Position numbers and translations under genes: made by a program | Notes under the pieces: model-generated | Databases searched by the model: none | The model's input: only the letters and a program-made list of their open reading frames with translations | Told to the model about the DNA's origin: nothing | NCBI RefSeq assembly: GCF_027947575.1 | Contig: NZ_CP116256.1 | Span: 868,001-932,000 of the forward strand | Direction: 5' to 3' | Source: Streptomyces rubrogriseus | GTDB lineage: Bacteria; Actinomycetota; Actinomycetes; Streptomycetales; Streptomycetaceae | Length of the DNA: 64,000 bases | Part shown: one piece after another, positions 8,272 through 16,541 of the stretch | Numbering within the stretch: position 1 is the stretch's first letter | Layout of the letters: every line of letters begins with the position of its first letter

Positions 8272-10557
8272 TCAGAGGCTGTCGGTGACGGTGCGCGGAC
8301 CCGCCGGTTGCGGCACCGTGGTCAGCGGGGTCCGCGCGAGAGCCGCTGCGGCGGAGGGCGCGGGGCCGCGCCCGGCCGGCGGGACCACCGGCGGCAGGTC
8401 CGTCTCGCCCAGGACCACCCGGCGCACGACGCGCTCGGCGGCGCGGCCGTCGTCGTAGGGGCAGAACCGCTCGCGGAAGGCGGCCCGCAGCCGCGCCGAC
8501 CGGGTGCCGTGCCAGTCGCCGCTCGCGAACACGCCGATCAGCTCGTCCTCGTCCCGCGCGATCGCGCCCGGCGGGAAGGAACGCAGGTCGACGTAGGTGC
8601 CGCGGGCCGCCTCGTACGCCTCCCGCTCGGCGGCGTGGAGCACGATCGGGCGGTCGAGGCCCGCGTAGTCGAACATCAGCGACGAGTAGTCGGTGACCAG
8701 GGCGTCCGAGGCCAGGCACAGCGACTCGACGTGCGGGTGGTCGCTGACGTCCAGCACCCGGCCGGCGGACGCGGCGAGCGGGCCGCCGTGCCGGGGGTGG
8801 GCGCGGGCCAGCACCACGAAGCGCGGGCCGAGGCGGCGCACGACGCGCTCCAGGTCCAGGGCGGAGCGCTGGGTGCGCCGGTAGTCGCGGTGGGTGGGCG
8901 CGTACAGGATCGCGACCGTGCCCTCGGGGACGCCGAGGGTCTCGCGCAGCCGGGCCACGTCCGCGGCCGTCGCCCGCTGGAGGACGTCGGTGCGCGGCTG
9001 GCCGTACTCCAGGGCGGTCCAGTCGCCCGGGTGGACGCGTTCCCAGGTCAGGGTGGAGTGGCGGTTGGCGGAGAGCACGTAGTCCCAGGAGTCGACCTCG
9101 CGCAGCAGCCGGGCGAAGTCGGTGCCCTGGGCGGCGGCCGGGCGCTCCTGGAGGTCCAGGCCCATGTGCTTGAGGGGCGTCCCGGCCTGCGTCTGGACCA
9201 GGACCTGCCCCCGCCGCCTGACCAGGCCCGGGCCGAAGGGCCCTTCGCGCACCAGGTAGCGGGAGCGGGCCAGCGCCGTCCAGTGGGCGGCCGTGCCCGG
9301 GGCCAGACGGCGGGTGCCGGGCGGCACGGTGTGGTGGTGCACCCGCTCGGCGGCCCACGCCGTGCGCACGTGCGGCGCCAGACGGCGGAACGCCTCCTCC
9401 AGCGCGCCCGGGTCGCGGCCGTACCCCCGGTCGCCCTCGACGGCGAAGACGGCCCGGTCGGCGCGGAGCGGGAGGCAGCGCTGGACGCGGTAGTGCAGGC
9501 GCAGGGCACCGGTCCGGGCCGCGCGCAGCAGTCCCGCGGCGACCCCCGCCGTACGGCGGCGCAGGGCCGACGCCAGCCGCAGGGCGCCGTAGGTGCGGCG
9601 CAGGCCGAGGCGGAGCAGGGCGTGGCGCAGCCGGACGGACAGCGGGGCGGGGGCGCCGGGGACCCGGTAGCGGCGGCAGTGGACCCGGGCCCGGCGCAGG
9701 AACTCGGCGCGCAGGGAGCGCGGCAGACGGCCGGGGCGGGTGTAGACCGTCGTGAGGTGGTCGGCCATGCGCCGGTACAGGAGCGGCCGCCAGCGGGCCA
9801 GCTCCTTGCGCGACTCCGGGTGCGTCTCCATGCGCGCGTCGAGGAACGCGAAGACGCGGTCGTACTGCGTGAAGACGTCCAGGTGGCGCTCGCCCGGCGT
9901 GCCCAGGATGCTGCCCCGCCGCCGCTGCCGGTAGTGGACGCAGACCCGGTCCAGGGTGGCGACGGAGCCCGCCGTCATCAGGACCGGATACGTCCACGGC
10001 GTGTCCTCGTAGTACCCCGGCGGGAAGGCGAAGCCCTCGCGCACGGCGAACTCCCGTCGCACCGCCTTGTTCCAGGCCACCATCAGCAGCTTCAGCAGCC
10101 CCGGCCGGTCGGCGAGCCGGAACGGCGCCGGGCCCTGCTCGGTGAGGTGCGCGGCGGCCTGGTTGCGGACCGTCTCGCCGGTCCAGTACGTGCGCGCGTA
10201 GTCGTAGACCAGGACGTCCGGCTCGCCGGTCTCCTTGATCCGGTCGGCGATGCCCCGCAGCGCGTGCGGGGTGAGGGTGTCGTCGCCGTCGAGGAAGACC
10301 AGGTAGTCGCCGCCCGCCCGTTCCATGCCGGCGTTGCGGGCCGGGCCCAGGCCCTCGTTGCGCGCCAGGCGTACGACGCGGACGCGCGGGTCGAGGGCCG
10401 CGAACTCGTCGGCGATCGCGCCGCAGGCGTCCGGCGAGCAGTCGTCGACCACGATCACCTCGAAGTCCGGGTACGACTGGGCCAGCACCGACTCCAGGCA
10501 CGCGTGCAGATATGCCTGCACCTGGTACGCGGGCACGATGACACTGAACCTGGGCAC
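8272..10557 (-). CDS. GT2 glycosyltransferase fused to CDP-glycerol glycerophosphotransferase (TagF-like), third paralogue
   Basis: A 761-residue protein, first gene of the minus-strand glycopolymer operon. The GT-A domain has FSVIVPAYQVQ, VVDDCSPDACG and FLDGDDT; the C-terminal half has QTQAGTPLKHMGLDLQ, DSWDYVLSANRHSTLTWERV and VTDYSSLMFDYAGLDRPIVL, all typical of TagF/TagB-like transferases. I start at the GTG at 10555-10557 because it follows a GGAAG ribosome site five bases upstream and gives the MPRFS start shared by both paralogues. A TTG four codons earlier (10569) has no ribosome site. The C terminus is extended and Pro/Ala-rich. Confidence 0.87.
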   Translation of the reverse strand: MPRFSVIVPAYQVQAYLHACLESVLAQSYPDFEVIVVDDCSPDACGAIADEFAALDPRVRVVRLARNEGLGPARNAGMERAGGDYLVFLDGDDTLTPHALRGIADRIKETGEPDVLVYDYARTYWTGETVRNQAAAHLTEQGPAPFRLADRPGLLKLLMVAWNKAVRREFAVREGFAFPPGYYEDTPWTYPVLMTAGSVATLDRVCVHYRQRRRGSILGTPGERHLDVFTQYDRVFAFLDARMETHPESRKELARWRPLLYRRMADHLTTVYTRPGRLPRSLRAEFLRRARVHCRRYRVPGAPAPLSVRLRHALLRLGLRRTYGALRLASALRRRTAGVAAGLLRAARTGALRLHYRVQRCLPLRADRAVFAVEGDRGYGRDPGALEEAFRRLAPHVRTAWAAERVHHHTVPPGTRRLAPGTAAHWTALARSRYLVREGPFGPGLVRRRGQVLVQTQAGTPLKHMGLDLQERPAAAQGTDFARLLREVDSWDYVLSANRHSTLTWERVHPGDWTALEYGQPRTDVLQRATAADVARLRETLGVPEGTVAILYAPTHRDYRRTQRSALDLERVVRRLGPRFVVLARAHPRHGGPLAASAGRVLDVSDHPHVESLCLASDALVTDYSSLMFDYAGLDRPIVLHAAEREAYEAARGTYVDLRSFPPGAIARDEDELIGVFASGDWHGTRSARLRAAFRERFCPYDDGRAAERVVRRVVLGETDLPPVVPPAGRGPAPSAAAALARTPLTTVPQPAGPRTVTDSL

Positions 10558-10673
10558 GGGGACTTCCAACGGTCGGCGGGATCGGTGCGGGCGTTCTGCC
10601 CGGCAACGCCCGGTGGGCCCGCTTGGTTACGGTCCCCGGGGCATTCGGGGGACGTTGTGCCCGTACGGATGAG

Positions 10674-10700
10674 GGGGCGGGCCGGTGACCGGCCCGCCCC
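10674..10700 (-). terminator. Intrinsic-type hairpin after the sugar ABC operon
   Basis: Perfect 13-bp arms (GGGGCGGGCCGGT and its complement) face each other across a one-base centre, just 21 bases past the end of the permease gene. There is no U-tract, as is common in Streptomyces. It separates the ABC operon from the glycopolymer operon. Confidence 0.7.
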
Positions 10701-10721
10701 TCAAGGGTGTTGTCGCGGCGA

Positions 10722-11639
10722 CTACTTGACGGCGCCCGCCATCACGCCGGAGACGAACTGCCGCTGGAACGCGAAGAACACGGCCAGCGGGATCACCATG
10801 GAGATGAACGCGCCCGGCGCGAGCACGTCGATGTTGTTGCCGAACTGCCGTACCTGGGTCTGCAGGGCGACCGTGATCGGCTGGCTCCCGGAGTCCGAGA
10901 AGATCAGCGCGACCAGCATGTCGTTCCACACCCACAGGAACTGGAAGATGCCCAGGCTCGCGATCGCGGGCCCGCCGAGCGGCATCACCACCCGCACGAA
11001 CAGCCGCAGTTCGCCCGCGCCGTCCAGCCGGGCCGCCTCCAGCAGCTCCCTCGGGATCTCCGCGAAGAAGTTCCGCAGCAGGAACACCGCGAACGGCAGA
11101 CCGAAACCGACGTGGAAGAGGATCACGCCGAGCATCGAACCGAACAGGCCGATCTTGCCGAAGAGTTCGGCGATCGGGATCAGGGCCACCTGCACGGGCA
11201 CGACGAGCAGCCCGACCACCGCCAGGAACCACCAGTCGCGGCCCGGGAAGTCCATCCACGCGAACGCGTATCCGGCGAGCGCCCCGATGACCACGACCAG
11301 GACGGTCGCGGGGACGGTGATCAGCGCGGTGTTGAGGAGCGAGGAGGTGATGTCGCCGTTCTTCAGCAGCTCCTCGTAGCTCTGGAGGGTCAGCTGGGAC
11401 GGCTCGGTGAAGACCTTCCACCAGCCGCTCGCCGCCATGTCCTCGGGCGTGCGCAGCGAGGACAGCAGCAGCCCGATCGTGGGTACCAGCCAGAACAGGC
11501 CCACCACGATCAGGAACACCCGGACGAGCCCGCCGCTGACCGCCTCGGCGAGCCGGGACGCGAGCGGCTGCCTGGCCTTGACGGCCGTCTCGGGCGGCCG
11601 GGTGGCCGCCGGGGTGAGGGAACCCGCGTCCGCGGTCAT
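10722..11639 (-). CDS. Carbohydrate ABC transporter permease (MalG/AglG type)
   Basis: A 305-residue inner-membrane permease with six hydrophobic segments after a 35-residue cytoplasmic lead. It carries the EAA loop (ELLEAARLDGAGELRLFVRVVMPL) that docks the ATPase, and ends with FQRQFVSGVMAGAVK, the usual MalG-type C terminus. The ATG at 11637-11639 overlaps the stop of the upstream permease (ATGA). It forms a CUT1 sugar importer with the two upstream genes. No ATPase gene is present, as expected in Streptomyces where MsiK commonly energises several importers (family knowledge). Confidence 0.92.
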   Translation of the reverse strand: MTADAGSLTPAATRPPETAVKARQPLASRLAEAVSGGLVRVFLIVVGLFWLVPTIGLLLSSLRTPEDMAASGWWKVFTEPSQLTLQSYEELLKNGDITSSLLNTALITVPATVLVVVIGALAGYAFAWMDFPGRDWWFLAVVGLLVVPVQVALIPIAELFGKIGLFGSMLGVILFHVGFGLPFAVFLLRNFFAEIPRELLEAARLDGAGELRLFVRVVMPLGGPAIASLGIFQFLWVWNDMLVALIFSDSGSQPITVALQTQVRQFGNNIDVLAPGAFISMVIPLAVFFAFQRQFVSGVMAGAVK

Positions 11640-12991
11640 CGCCGCACCTCCCGCCGAAGTCGCCGTACGTTGAACCACATCACCGGGATGACCAGGAGCA
11701 GCAGGAACACCGCGATGGCGCTGGCGACGCCCGGCTGGTCCGAGGCGAAGCCCTTGCGGTACAGCTCCAGGGCGAGCACGTTCGCGTCGTCCTGGGAGGA
11801 GCCCGGGGCGATGATGAAGACCAGGTCGAAGACCTTCAGCACGTTGATCATCAGGGTGACGACGACGACCGCGAGGACCGGTGCCAGCAGGGGCACCGTG
11901 ACCCGTCTGAAGACCTGCCACTCGTTGGCGCCGTCCACCCGGGCGGCCTCCAGGAGCTCCCGGGGCATGCCCGCGAGGCCCGCCGCGATCAGCACCATCG
12001 CGAAGCCCGCCCACATCCACACGTACGATCCGATGATCGCCGGGGTGACGAGGGAGGGGCCGAGCCAGTTCAGGCCGTTGTACGGCTCCTTGAAGTTGTC
12101 GGCGGGCAGTCTCAGCAGCGCCCCGTCGGCCGCCGCGGGCAGCGTGAAGGTGCCGTCCCCGGCCGCCGTGGTCGTCGCCACGACCTCGCCGTCCTTGACC
12201 GCCTCGATCTTCATCCCGGCGTAGCCCAGCTCGGCCGCGTCGACGCCGCCCAGCGTGCCGACGCCCTTGCCGCGGGTGAAGTCCTGCCAGGTGGTGCCGG
12301 TGACCTTCCCGTCCGCGGGCTCGGCGGTCGCGGCCTTCTTCGCGCCGTCGGGCATCAGGTCGGGGGCGACGCCCACCAGCGGCAGGACGACCGGGGTGCC
12401 CGCGGTCACCGGCTGCTTCGTGACGAACGCGCCGCCGCCCGCTGGCTCGAGCGGCGAGTCGCGGCCCGGGTGCGCCTTCGGGAACGCGGACGACTCGGCG
12501 AACGTGTCGTGCACCCCGACCCACACCGCGTTGGCGACGCCCTTGTCCGGGTCCTGGTCGTACACCAGCCGGAAGATGATGCCGGCCGCCAGCATCGAGA
12601 TCGCCATCGGCATGAAGACGACCAGCTTGAACGCCGTGCCCCAGCGGATGCGTTCGGTCAGCACCGCGAAGATCAGGCCCAGCGCGGTGGCGACCGTCGG
12701 CGCGAACACCACCCAGATGACGTTGTTCTTCAGGGCGGTGCGGATGCCGTCGTCGGTGAAGAGCGTCTCGTAGTTGTCGAACCCGGCGAAGGAGTCGCCG
12801 GACTGGTCGTAGAAGCTGCGGATCAGCGAGTACCCGATCGGGTAGACCACGAGCGCGCCGAGCAGCACCAGGGCGGGCAGCAGGAACAGTGCCGCCACGG
12901 ACCTGCGGGTGCCGGTCACGCTCTTGCGCGACTTCGGTGACTTGGGAGCGGCGGGGCCCTGTGAGGCTCCCGCCGCCGTGGCCGACGTCAT
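11636..12991 (-). CDS. Carbohydrate ABC transporter permease (MalF type) with large extracellular insertion
   Basis: A 451-residue permease, about 130-150 residues longer than ordinary CUT1 MalF-like proteins. The extra length is one block, roughly residues 145-290, between the third and fourth membrane segments (after FRLVYDQDPDKG and before GPSLVTPAIIGSYVWMW). It contains a short beta-rich stretch (GMKIEAVKDGEVVATTTAAGDGTFTLPA). This is the position of the P2 loop of E. coli MalF, which contacts the binding protein. The EAA motif is ELLEAARVDGANEWQVFRRVTVPL. The start ATG at 12991 gives MTSATAAG; the frame is open further upstream but would run into the preceding gene. It lies five bases from the upstream binding-protein gene and overlaps the downstream permease. 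Confidence 0.9.
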   Translation of the reverse strand: MTSATAAGASQGPAAPKSPKSRKSVTGTRRSVAALFLLPALVLLGALVVYPIGYSLIRSFYDQSGDSFAGFDNYETLFTDDGIRTALKNNVIWVVFAPTVATALGLIFAVLTERIRWGTAFKLVVFMPMAISMLAAGIIFRLVYDQDPDKGVANAVWVGVHDTFAESSAFPKAHPGRDSPLEPAGGGAFVTKQPVTAGTPVVLPLVGVAPDLMPDGAKKAATAEPADGKVTGTTWQDFTRGKGVGTLGGVDAAELGYAGMKIEAVKDGEVVATTTAAGDGTFTLPAAADGALLRLPADNFKEPYNGLNWLGPSLVTPAIIGSYVWMWAGFAMVLIAAGLAGMPRELLEAARVDGANEWQVFRRVTVPLLAPVLAVVVVTLMINVLKVFDLVFIIAPGSSQDDANVLALELYRKGFASDQPGVASAIAVFLLLLVIPVMWFNVRRLRREVRR

Positions 12992-12995
12992 CGCG

Positions 12996-14390
12996 TCAGC
13001 CGCCGTAGGCGGCGGCCGCGTCCGCCTCCAGCTTCGCCTGGGCACCCGCGACGTCCTTCGGGTTCTTCAGGAAGTCCTGGAGCGTCTTCCACTCGCCCTT
13101 GCCGGGGGTGCCGCCGAAGGCCTGCGGGGCCTGGTCCGACATGTCGAAGCGGAAGTCGTCACCGGCCGCGACCAGCGCCTCGGCGATCTTCTTCTGCACC
13201 TCGTTGGGGTAGACCGAGGAGTCGATGCTCTTGTTCGGCGAGAGGAACCCGCCGAGCTTCGCCTGGATCCCCGCCGCGTCCGGCGAGGCCAGCCAGGTGG
13301 CCAGCGCCTGCGCCGCCTTCGAGTCCTTGAAGACCACGGCCGCGTCGCCGCCGGACACCACCGGGGCGGTGTCGCCCACGGCCGGGAACGGGAACACCTT
13401 CGCGTCCGTGCCGACCTTCGCCTTCGTCTCACCGATGTTGACCTGGACGAAGTCGCCCTCGTAGACCATGCCCGCCTTGGGCTGGTCGCCGCCGGTGAAG
13501 GTCTGCGTCACCGAGGCCGGGAACTCGGTCTGGAGCGCGCCGGACGCGCCGCCCGCGACGAAGTCCTTCTTGCCCCAGATCTCCGCGAGCGTGGTGAGGG
13601 CCTCCTTCACGGACGGGTCCGTCCACTTGATCTCGTGCTTGGCGAGCTGGTCGTACTTCTCCGGACCCGCCTGCGAGAGGTAGACGTTCTCGAACCAGTC
13701 GGTGAGCGTCCAGCCGTCCGCGCCGCCCACCGAGAACGGGGTGACGCCCGAGTCGTAGACCATCTGGGCCGCGTTGAGCAGCTCGTCCCAGGTCTTGGGC
13801 TCGGCGGCGCCGGCGTTCTCGAAGACCTGGGCGTTGTACCAGATCAGCGACTTGTTGGCGGCCTTGTAGTACACGCCGTACTGCTTGCCGCCGACCTTGC
13901 CGATGTCCTGCCAGCCCTGCGAGTAGTTCTCGCCCAGCTCCTTGGTCGCCTCGGCGCCCAGCGGCTTGGCCCAGCCCTTGTCCACGGCCTGCTTGATGGC
14001 GCCGGGCTGCGGGAGCATCGCCACGTCCGGCGGGGCGCCGCCCGCGATCTTCGAGCCGAGGAAGTTGATGATCGGGTCCTGGGCGGGCACGAAGGTCACC
14101 TTGGCGCCGGTGCGCTTCTCGAACTCGGCGAGGACCTTCTTGAAGTTCTCCTGCTCGGTGCCGGTCCAGACGGCGGCGACCTCCAGGCTCTCGCCGTCCA
14201 GCTTCGGGAGGGTGACGGAGGCGCCCGGCTGCTTGCCGCCGCCCTTGTCGTCGCTGTCACCGCTGCCGTTGTCGTCGTCGCCGCCGCAGGCGGTGAGCGA
14301 GAGCGCGAGCGCTCCCGCGGCCAGGGCGGCTGCGGCCCGGGTGGTCCTCTTGACGGTTCCGCGTGTCCGGATGGTGCTGCTCGTGCGCAT
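12996..14390 (-). CDS. Sugar-binding lipoprotein of ABC transporter (AglE-like)
   Basis: A 464-residue exported solute-binding protein. A Lys/Arg-rich n-region and hydrophobic core end in the lipobox LTAC, with Cys35 as the lipidated residue, followed by an Asp/Ser/Gly linker. The mature part reads like alpha-glucoside-type CUT1 binding proteins (VWTGTEQENFKKVLAEFEKRTG, GGAPPDVAMLPQPG, NKSLIWYNAQVFENAG). The substrate class is a guess from this resemblance. ATG at 14388-14390 is used; an adjacent GTG one codon earlier is possible. First gene of the importer operon; no regulator gene is adjacent. Upstream at about 14500-14535 the octamer CGTGACCG is repeated, which might be part of an operator. 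Confidence 0.88.
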   Translation of the reverse strand: MRTSSTIRTRGTVKRTTRAAAALAAGALALSLTACGGDDDNGSGDSDDKGGGKQPGASVTLPKLDGESLEVAAVWTGTEQENFKKVLAEFEKRTGAKVTFVPAQDPIINFLGSKIAGGAPPDVAMLPQPGAIKQAVDKGWAKPLGAEATKELGENYSQGWQDIGKVGGKQYGVYYKAANKSLIWYNAQVFENAGAAEPKTWDELLNAAQMVYDSGVTPFSVGGADGWTLTDWFENVYLSQAGPEKYDQLAKHEIKWTDPSVKEALTTLAEIWGKKDFVAGGASGALQTEFPASVTQTFTGGDQPKAGMVYEGDFVQVNIGETKAKVGTDAKVFPFPAVGDTAPVVSGGDAAVVFKDSKAAQALATWLASPDAAGIQAKLGGFLSPNKSIDSSVYPNEVQKKIAEALVAAGDDFRFDMSDQAPQAFGGTPGKGEWKTLQDFLKNPKDVAGAQAKLEADAAAAYGG

Positions 14391-14583
14391 CACTGCCCCG
14401 TTCTTCGTTCCTCGTCGAACGCTCGGCGCTGTCCCGTGCGCTCTGGTGTACGCCAGGGGGGTGAGGGCGGCAAGGGCGCGTCCGCCGTCGAGCGGGGTTT
14501 CGTGACCGCGTCGTGACCGTGATCGGCACCGGGCGCGGGGTACGGGCGTCGTCGTCCGGGCTCCACCGCCTCGCGCCCCGTAC

Positions 14584-15678
14584 TCAGTCGGTGCGTTCGC
14601 GGGGGGCGCCGCCGAGACGGTCCAGGTACGCGCGGCAGCGGGACTTCCAGTCGGACGGAGCCGAACCGGACAGGCAGGCGCGCAACAACTCGGCCACAGG
14701 ACCCCCGAGGCCCAGCTCGGCGACGGCGTCCTCGTGTGCCTCCAAGCAGGCGGCGAGCCTGCGCTTGCAGCCCGCGTCGTCCAGGTCGAGCAGAGCCAGC
14801 GCCGCCACGGCGCCCGGCAGGTCGATGGCCATGACGATCGGGATCATCCGGCGGGCGACTCCCACATCGTCGGACGCGTTGGCGATGACGACGAGGTGCT
14901 CCAAGAACGCGGGATCGGCGGGCCGCGGCGTGTACAGCTGCTCCAACAACTCGAAGGAGAGCCGCTGGATCCCCTGCTCCGGGCTGGTCAGCAGGGCGTA
15001 CAGGGGCTCCTCGTCCAACGCTGCGCGCGCCGCGAGTGCGCGGAGGGCCTGCTTGCGCTTGTGCTTCTCCTCGAACTCGTCCAGCACGATCCTCCTCGCG
15101 ACCGCCAGATCGGTCATGGACAACCTGGAGGGCTCGGCGAAGAGGGGCACGGCGGACCCGCGGCGATTGCGCTCGCTCAGGTGACCGACGGCGATTCTGA
15201 AGAGCTGGGAAAGCTCACGCCGCAGGACGTCCCTGAACGAGTCGTCGGTGAAGGGCGCGACGGTGATCTGGCGTTCATGGTAAAGCTCGCGCAGCGTCAT
15301 CACGAGATTCCTGTCCTGCTCCGACGGAATGACGGACAGCTCTACGGGAGGAGGAAAGGTCGAATGCAGGAAAAGGTATCTCTGGTGCGTTTTGTCGAGG
15401 CAGAGGACCAGGAACGGTTTACCGGACATCAGTGCCTCGCTCACCTCGGTCTCCCAGGTGATCCGGCCGATTTCCTCGACTATGACGAACACGCAGATGT
15501 CTGCGTCCTGGACGGATTCGCGAGAATTCTCGGTCCAGCTGGAAGTGGCGGAATTGATGTAGTTCACCGTCCCCGACAGGAAGTGCCGAGGGATTCCGCC
15601 GAAATCTTCCACGACCTTGACGAAGGCGTCCCGCACCCTCTCCGTGTCGGCGGCGCCGCACAGCATGATTTTCAGCAT
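14584..15678 (-). CDS. Unrecognised protein with TIR/DUF4062-like N-terminal domain
   Basis: About 364 residues. I do not recognise the full-length protein. The first 120 residues read as an alternating alpha/beta domain: LKIMLCGAADTERVRDAF, then ADICVFVIVEEIGRITWETEVSEALMSGKPFLVLCLDKT. The ADxxVFV strand, the Glu-containing helix and GKPFLVL resemble DUF4062, TIR or nucleoside-deoxyribosyltransferase-like folds used in signalling and defence proteins. The C-terminal 200 residues look all-helical and possibly repeat-like. No membrane segment. ATG at 15678 fits the first strand; 15693 and 15783 are alternatives, the last having a GGGGGTGAG site but unusual codons. The gene uses more AT-ending codons than its neighbours, which suggests acquisition. 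It is divergent from the next gene. Confidence 0.6.
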   Translation of the reverse strand: MLKIMLCGAADTERVRDAFVKVVEDFGGIPRHFLSGTVNYINSATSSWTENSRESVQDADICVFVIVEEIGRITWETEVSEALMSGKPFLVLCLDKTHQRYLFLHSTFPPPVELSVIPSEQDRNLVMTLRELYHERQITVAPFTDDSFRDVLRRELSQLFRIAVGHLSERNRRGSAVPLFAEPSRLSMTDLAVARRIVLDEFEEKHKRKQALRALAARAALDEEPLYALLTSPEQGIQRLSFELLEQLYTPRPADPAFLEHLVVIANASDDVGVARRMIPIVMAIDLPGAVAALALLDLDDAGCKRRLAACLEAHEDAVAELGLGGPVAELLRACLSGSAPSDWKSRCRAYLDRLGGAPRERTD

Positions 15679-15871
15679 GACGCAGTGTGGCATGCGGTCG
15701 GGAACCCGGGACCCGCTTCCTGGGGCCCGCCCCTCCCGGTCATTTCTTTGCAGTACCGCCAACTCGACGGGGGCGTACGACATCTCACCCCCGGCCGTCG
15801 GGAAAACGCGTGTCGCCGGGCCGGCCGCATCGCACAATGAGCCCGTACCCGGCGGCCGGAGGGTGAGTGCG

Positions 15872-16501
15872 GTGGGGTCGAACGAGGAACTGTACGAGAA
15901 GTCGGTACTGGACGTCCCGAAACTGCAACGGTACGCGCGGAGGGTGGCGAAGGCGGTGCACTCGAAAGTGCCGATGGCCACTCATCAGGAATATGTGATG
16001 AGGCAGCGCCGGGAAGTGCGACGCAAAGGATGGTTCTCCAAGACGTCCGTGACGGTGTCGGAACGCTGTGCGCAAGGTCCCGCCCTCCGCTACTGGGAGC
16101 TGGGGAGAGTCGCCGACGAGACCTTCCGCAGGAGGGACGGCACGGACCTCTACGGGTACGTGCACATCAACTGGACCGGCGTGGACGACGGCAGCATGAT
16201 CATTCTCCTGGAGGACGGCGAGCTGCGCCACGTCGCGTACTCGGTCCGGGACACAGGACCGCACTACCCGGTCCTGGAGATGGAGACGTCCCACACCGAG
16301 TGGAAGGTCGCCGCCATGCGGCCGCACGACTACCTGCTGCTGGACAGGCCCAACCTCGGACGCATGCGGGAGAAGACGTACTCCCGCAAGTCCGGCCTCC
16401 TGTACATGGAGGAGCTGCGGCCGAACTACCGCGTGACCGTGCCTCAGAAGGGCCTCGGCCTGTCTCTGGCGCTCAACCGCCTCCTGAAACGCGCCGGATG
16501 A
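15872..16501 (+). CDS. Unrecognised protein, divergent partner of the TIR/DUF4062-like gene
   Basis: A 209-residue soluble protein of no family I recognise. It starts with a basic helical region (KLQRYARRVAKAVHSK) followed by a compact mixed domain with WFSKTSVTVSE, YGYVHINWTGVDDGSMIILL and several aromatic residues, and ends in a basic tail (ALNRLLKRAG). The GTG at 15872 follows GGAGG by nine bases; a GTG at 15863 is too close to that site. Codon use is visibly less GC-biased than in flanking core genes, like its divergent neighbour. The two probably form one transferred unit. Function unknown. Confidence 0.6.
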   Translation: MGSNEELYEKSVLDVPKLQRYARRVAKAVHSKVPMATHQEYVMRQRREVRRKGWFSKTSVTVSERCAQGPALRYWELGRVADETFRRRDGTDLYGYVHINWTGVDDGSMIILLEDGELRHVAYSVRDTGPHYPVLEMETSHTEWKVAAMRPHDYLLLDRPNLGRMREKTYSRKSGLLYMEELRPNYRVTVPQKGLGLSLALNRLLKRAG

Positions 16502-16541
16502 CCGTCGGCACGCATCCGCCGACCGGCCGCGGACCCCACGT

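Noticed and set aside
7459..11379. A 1,306-codon plus-strand open frame across the glycopolymer genes
   Set aside because: It is antisense to three well-supported transferase genes. The Arg/Pro/Ala-rich translation has no domain and arises from GC-rich third positions.
15679..15783. N-terminal extension of the TIR/DUF4062-like protein from ATG 15783
   Set aside because: A good ribosome-like site exists, but the extension uses rare codons such as CAA AGA AAT and lies in the divergent promoter gap. Kept only as an alternative start.
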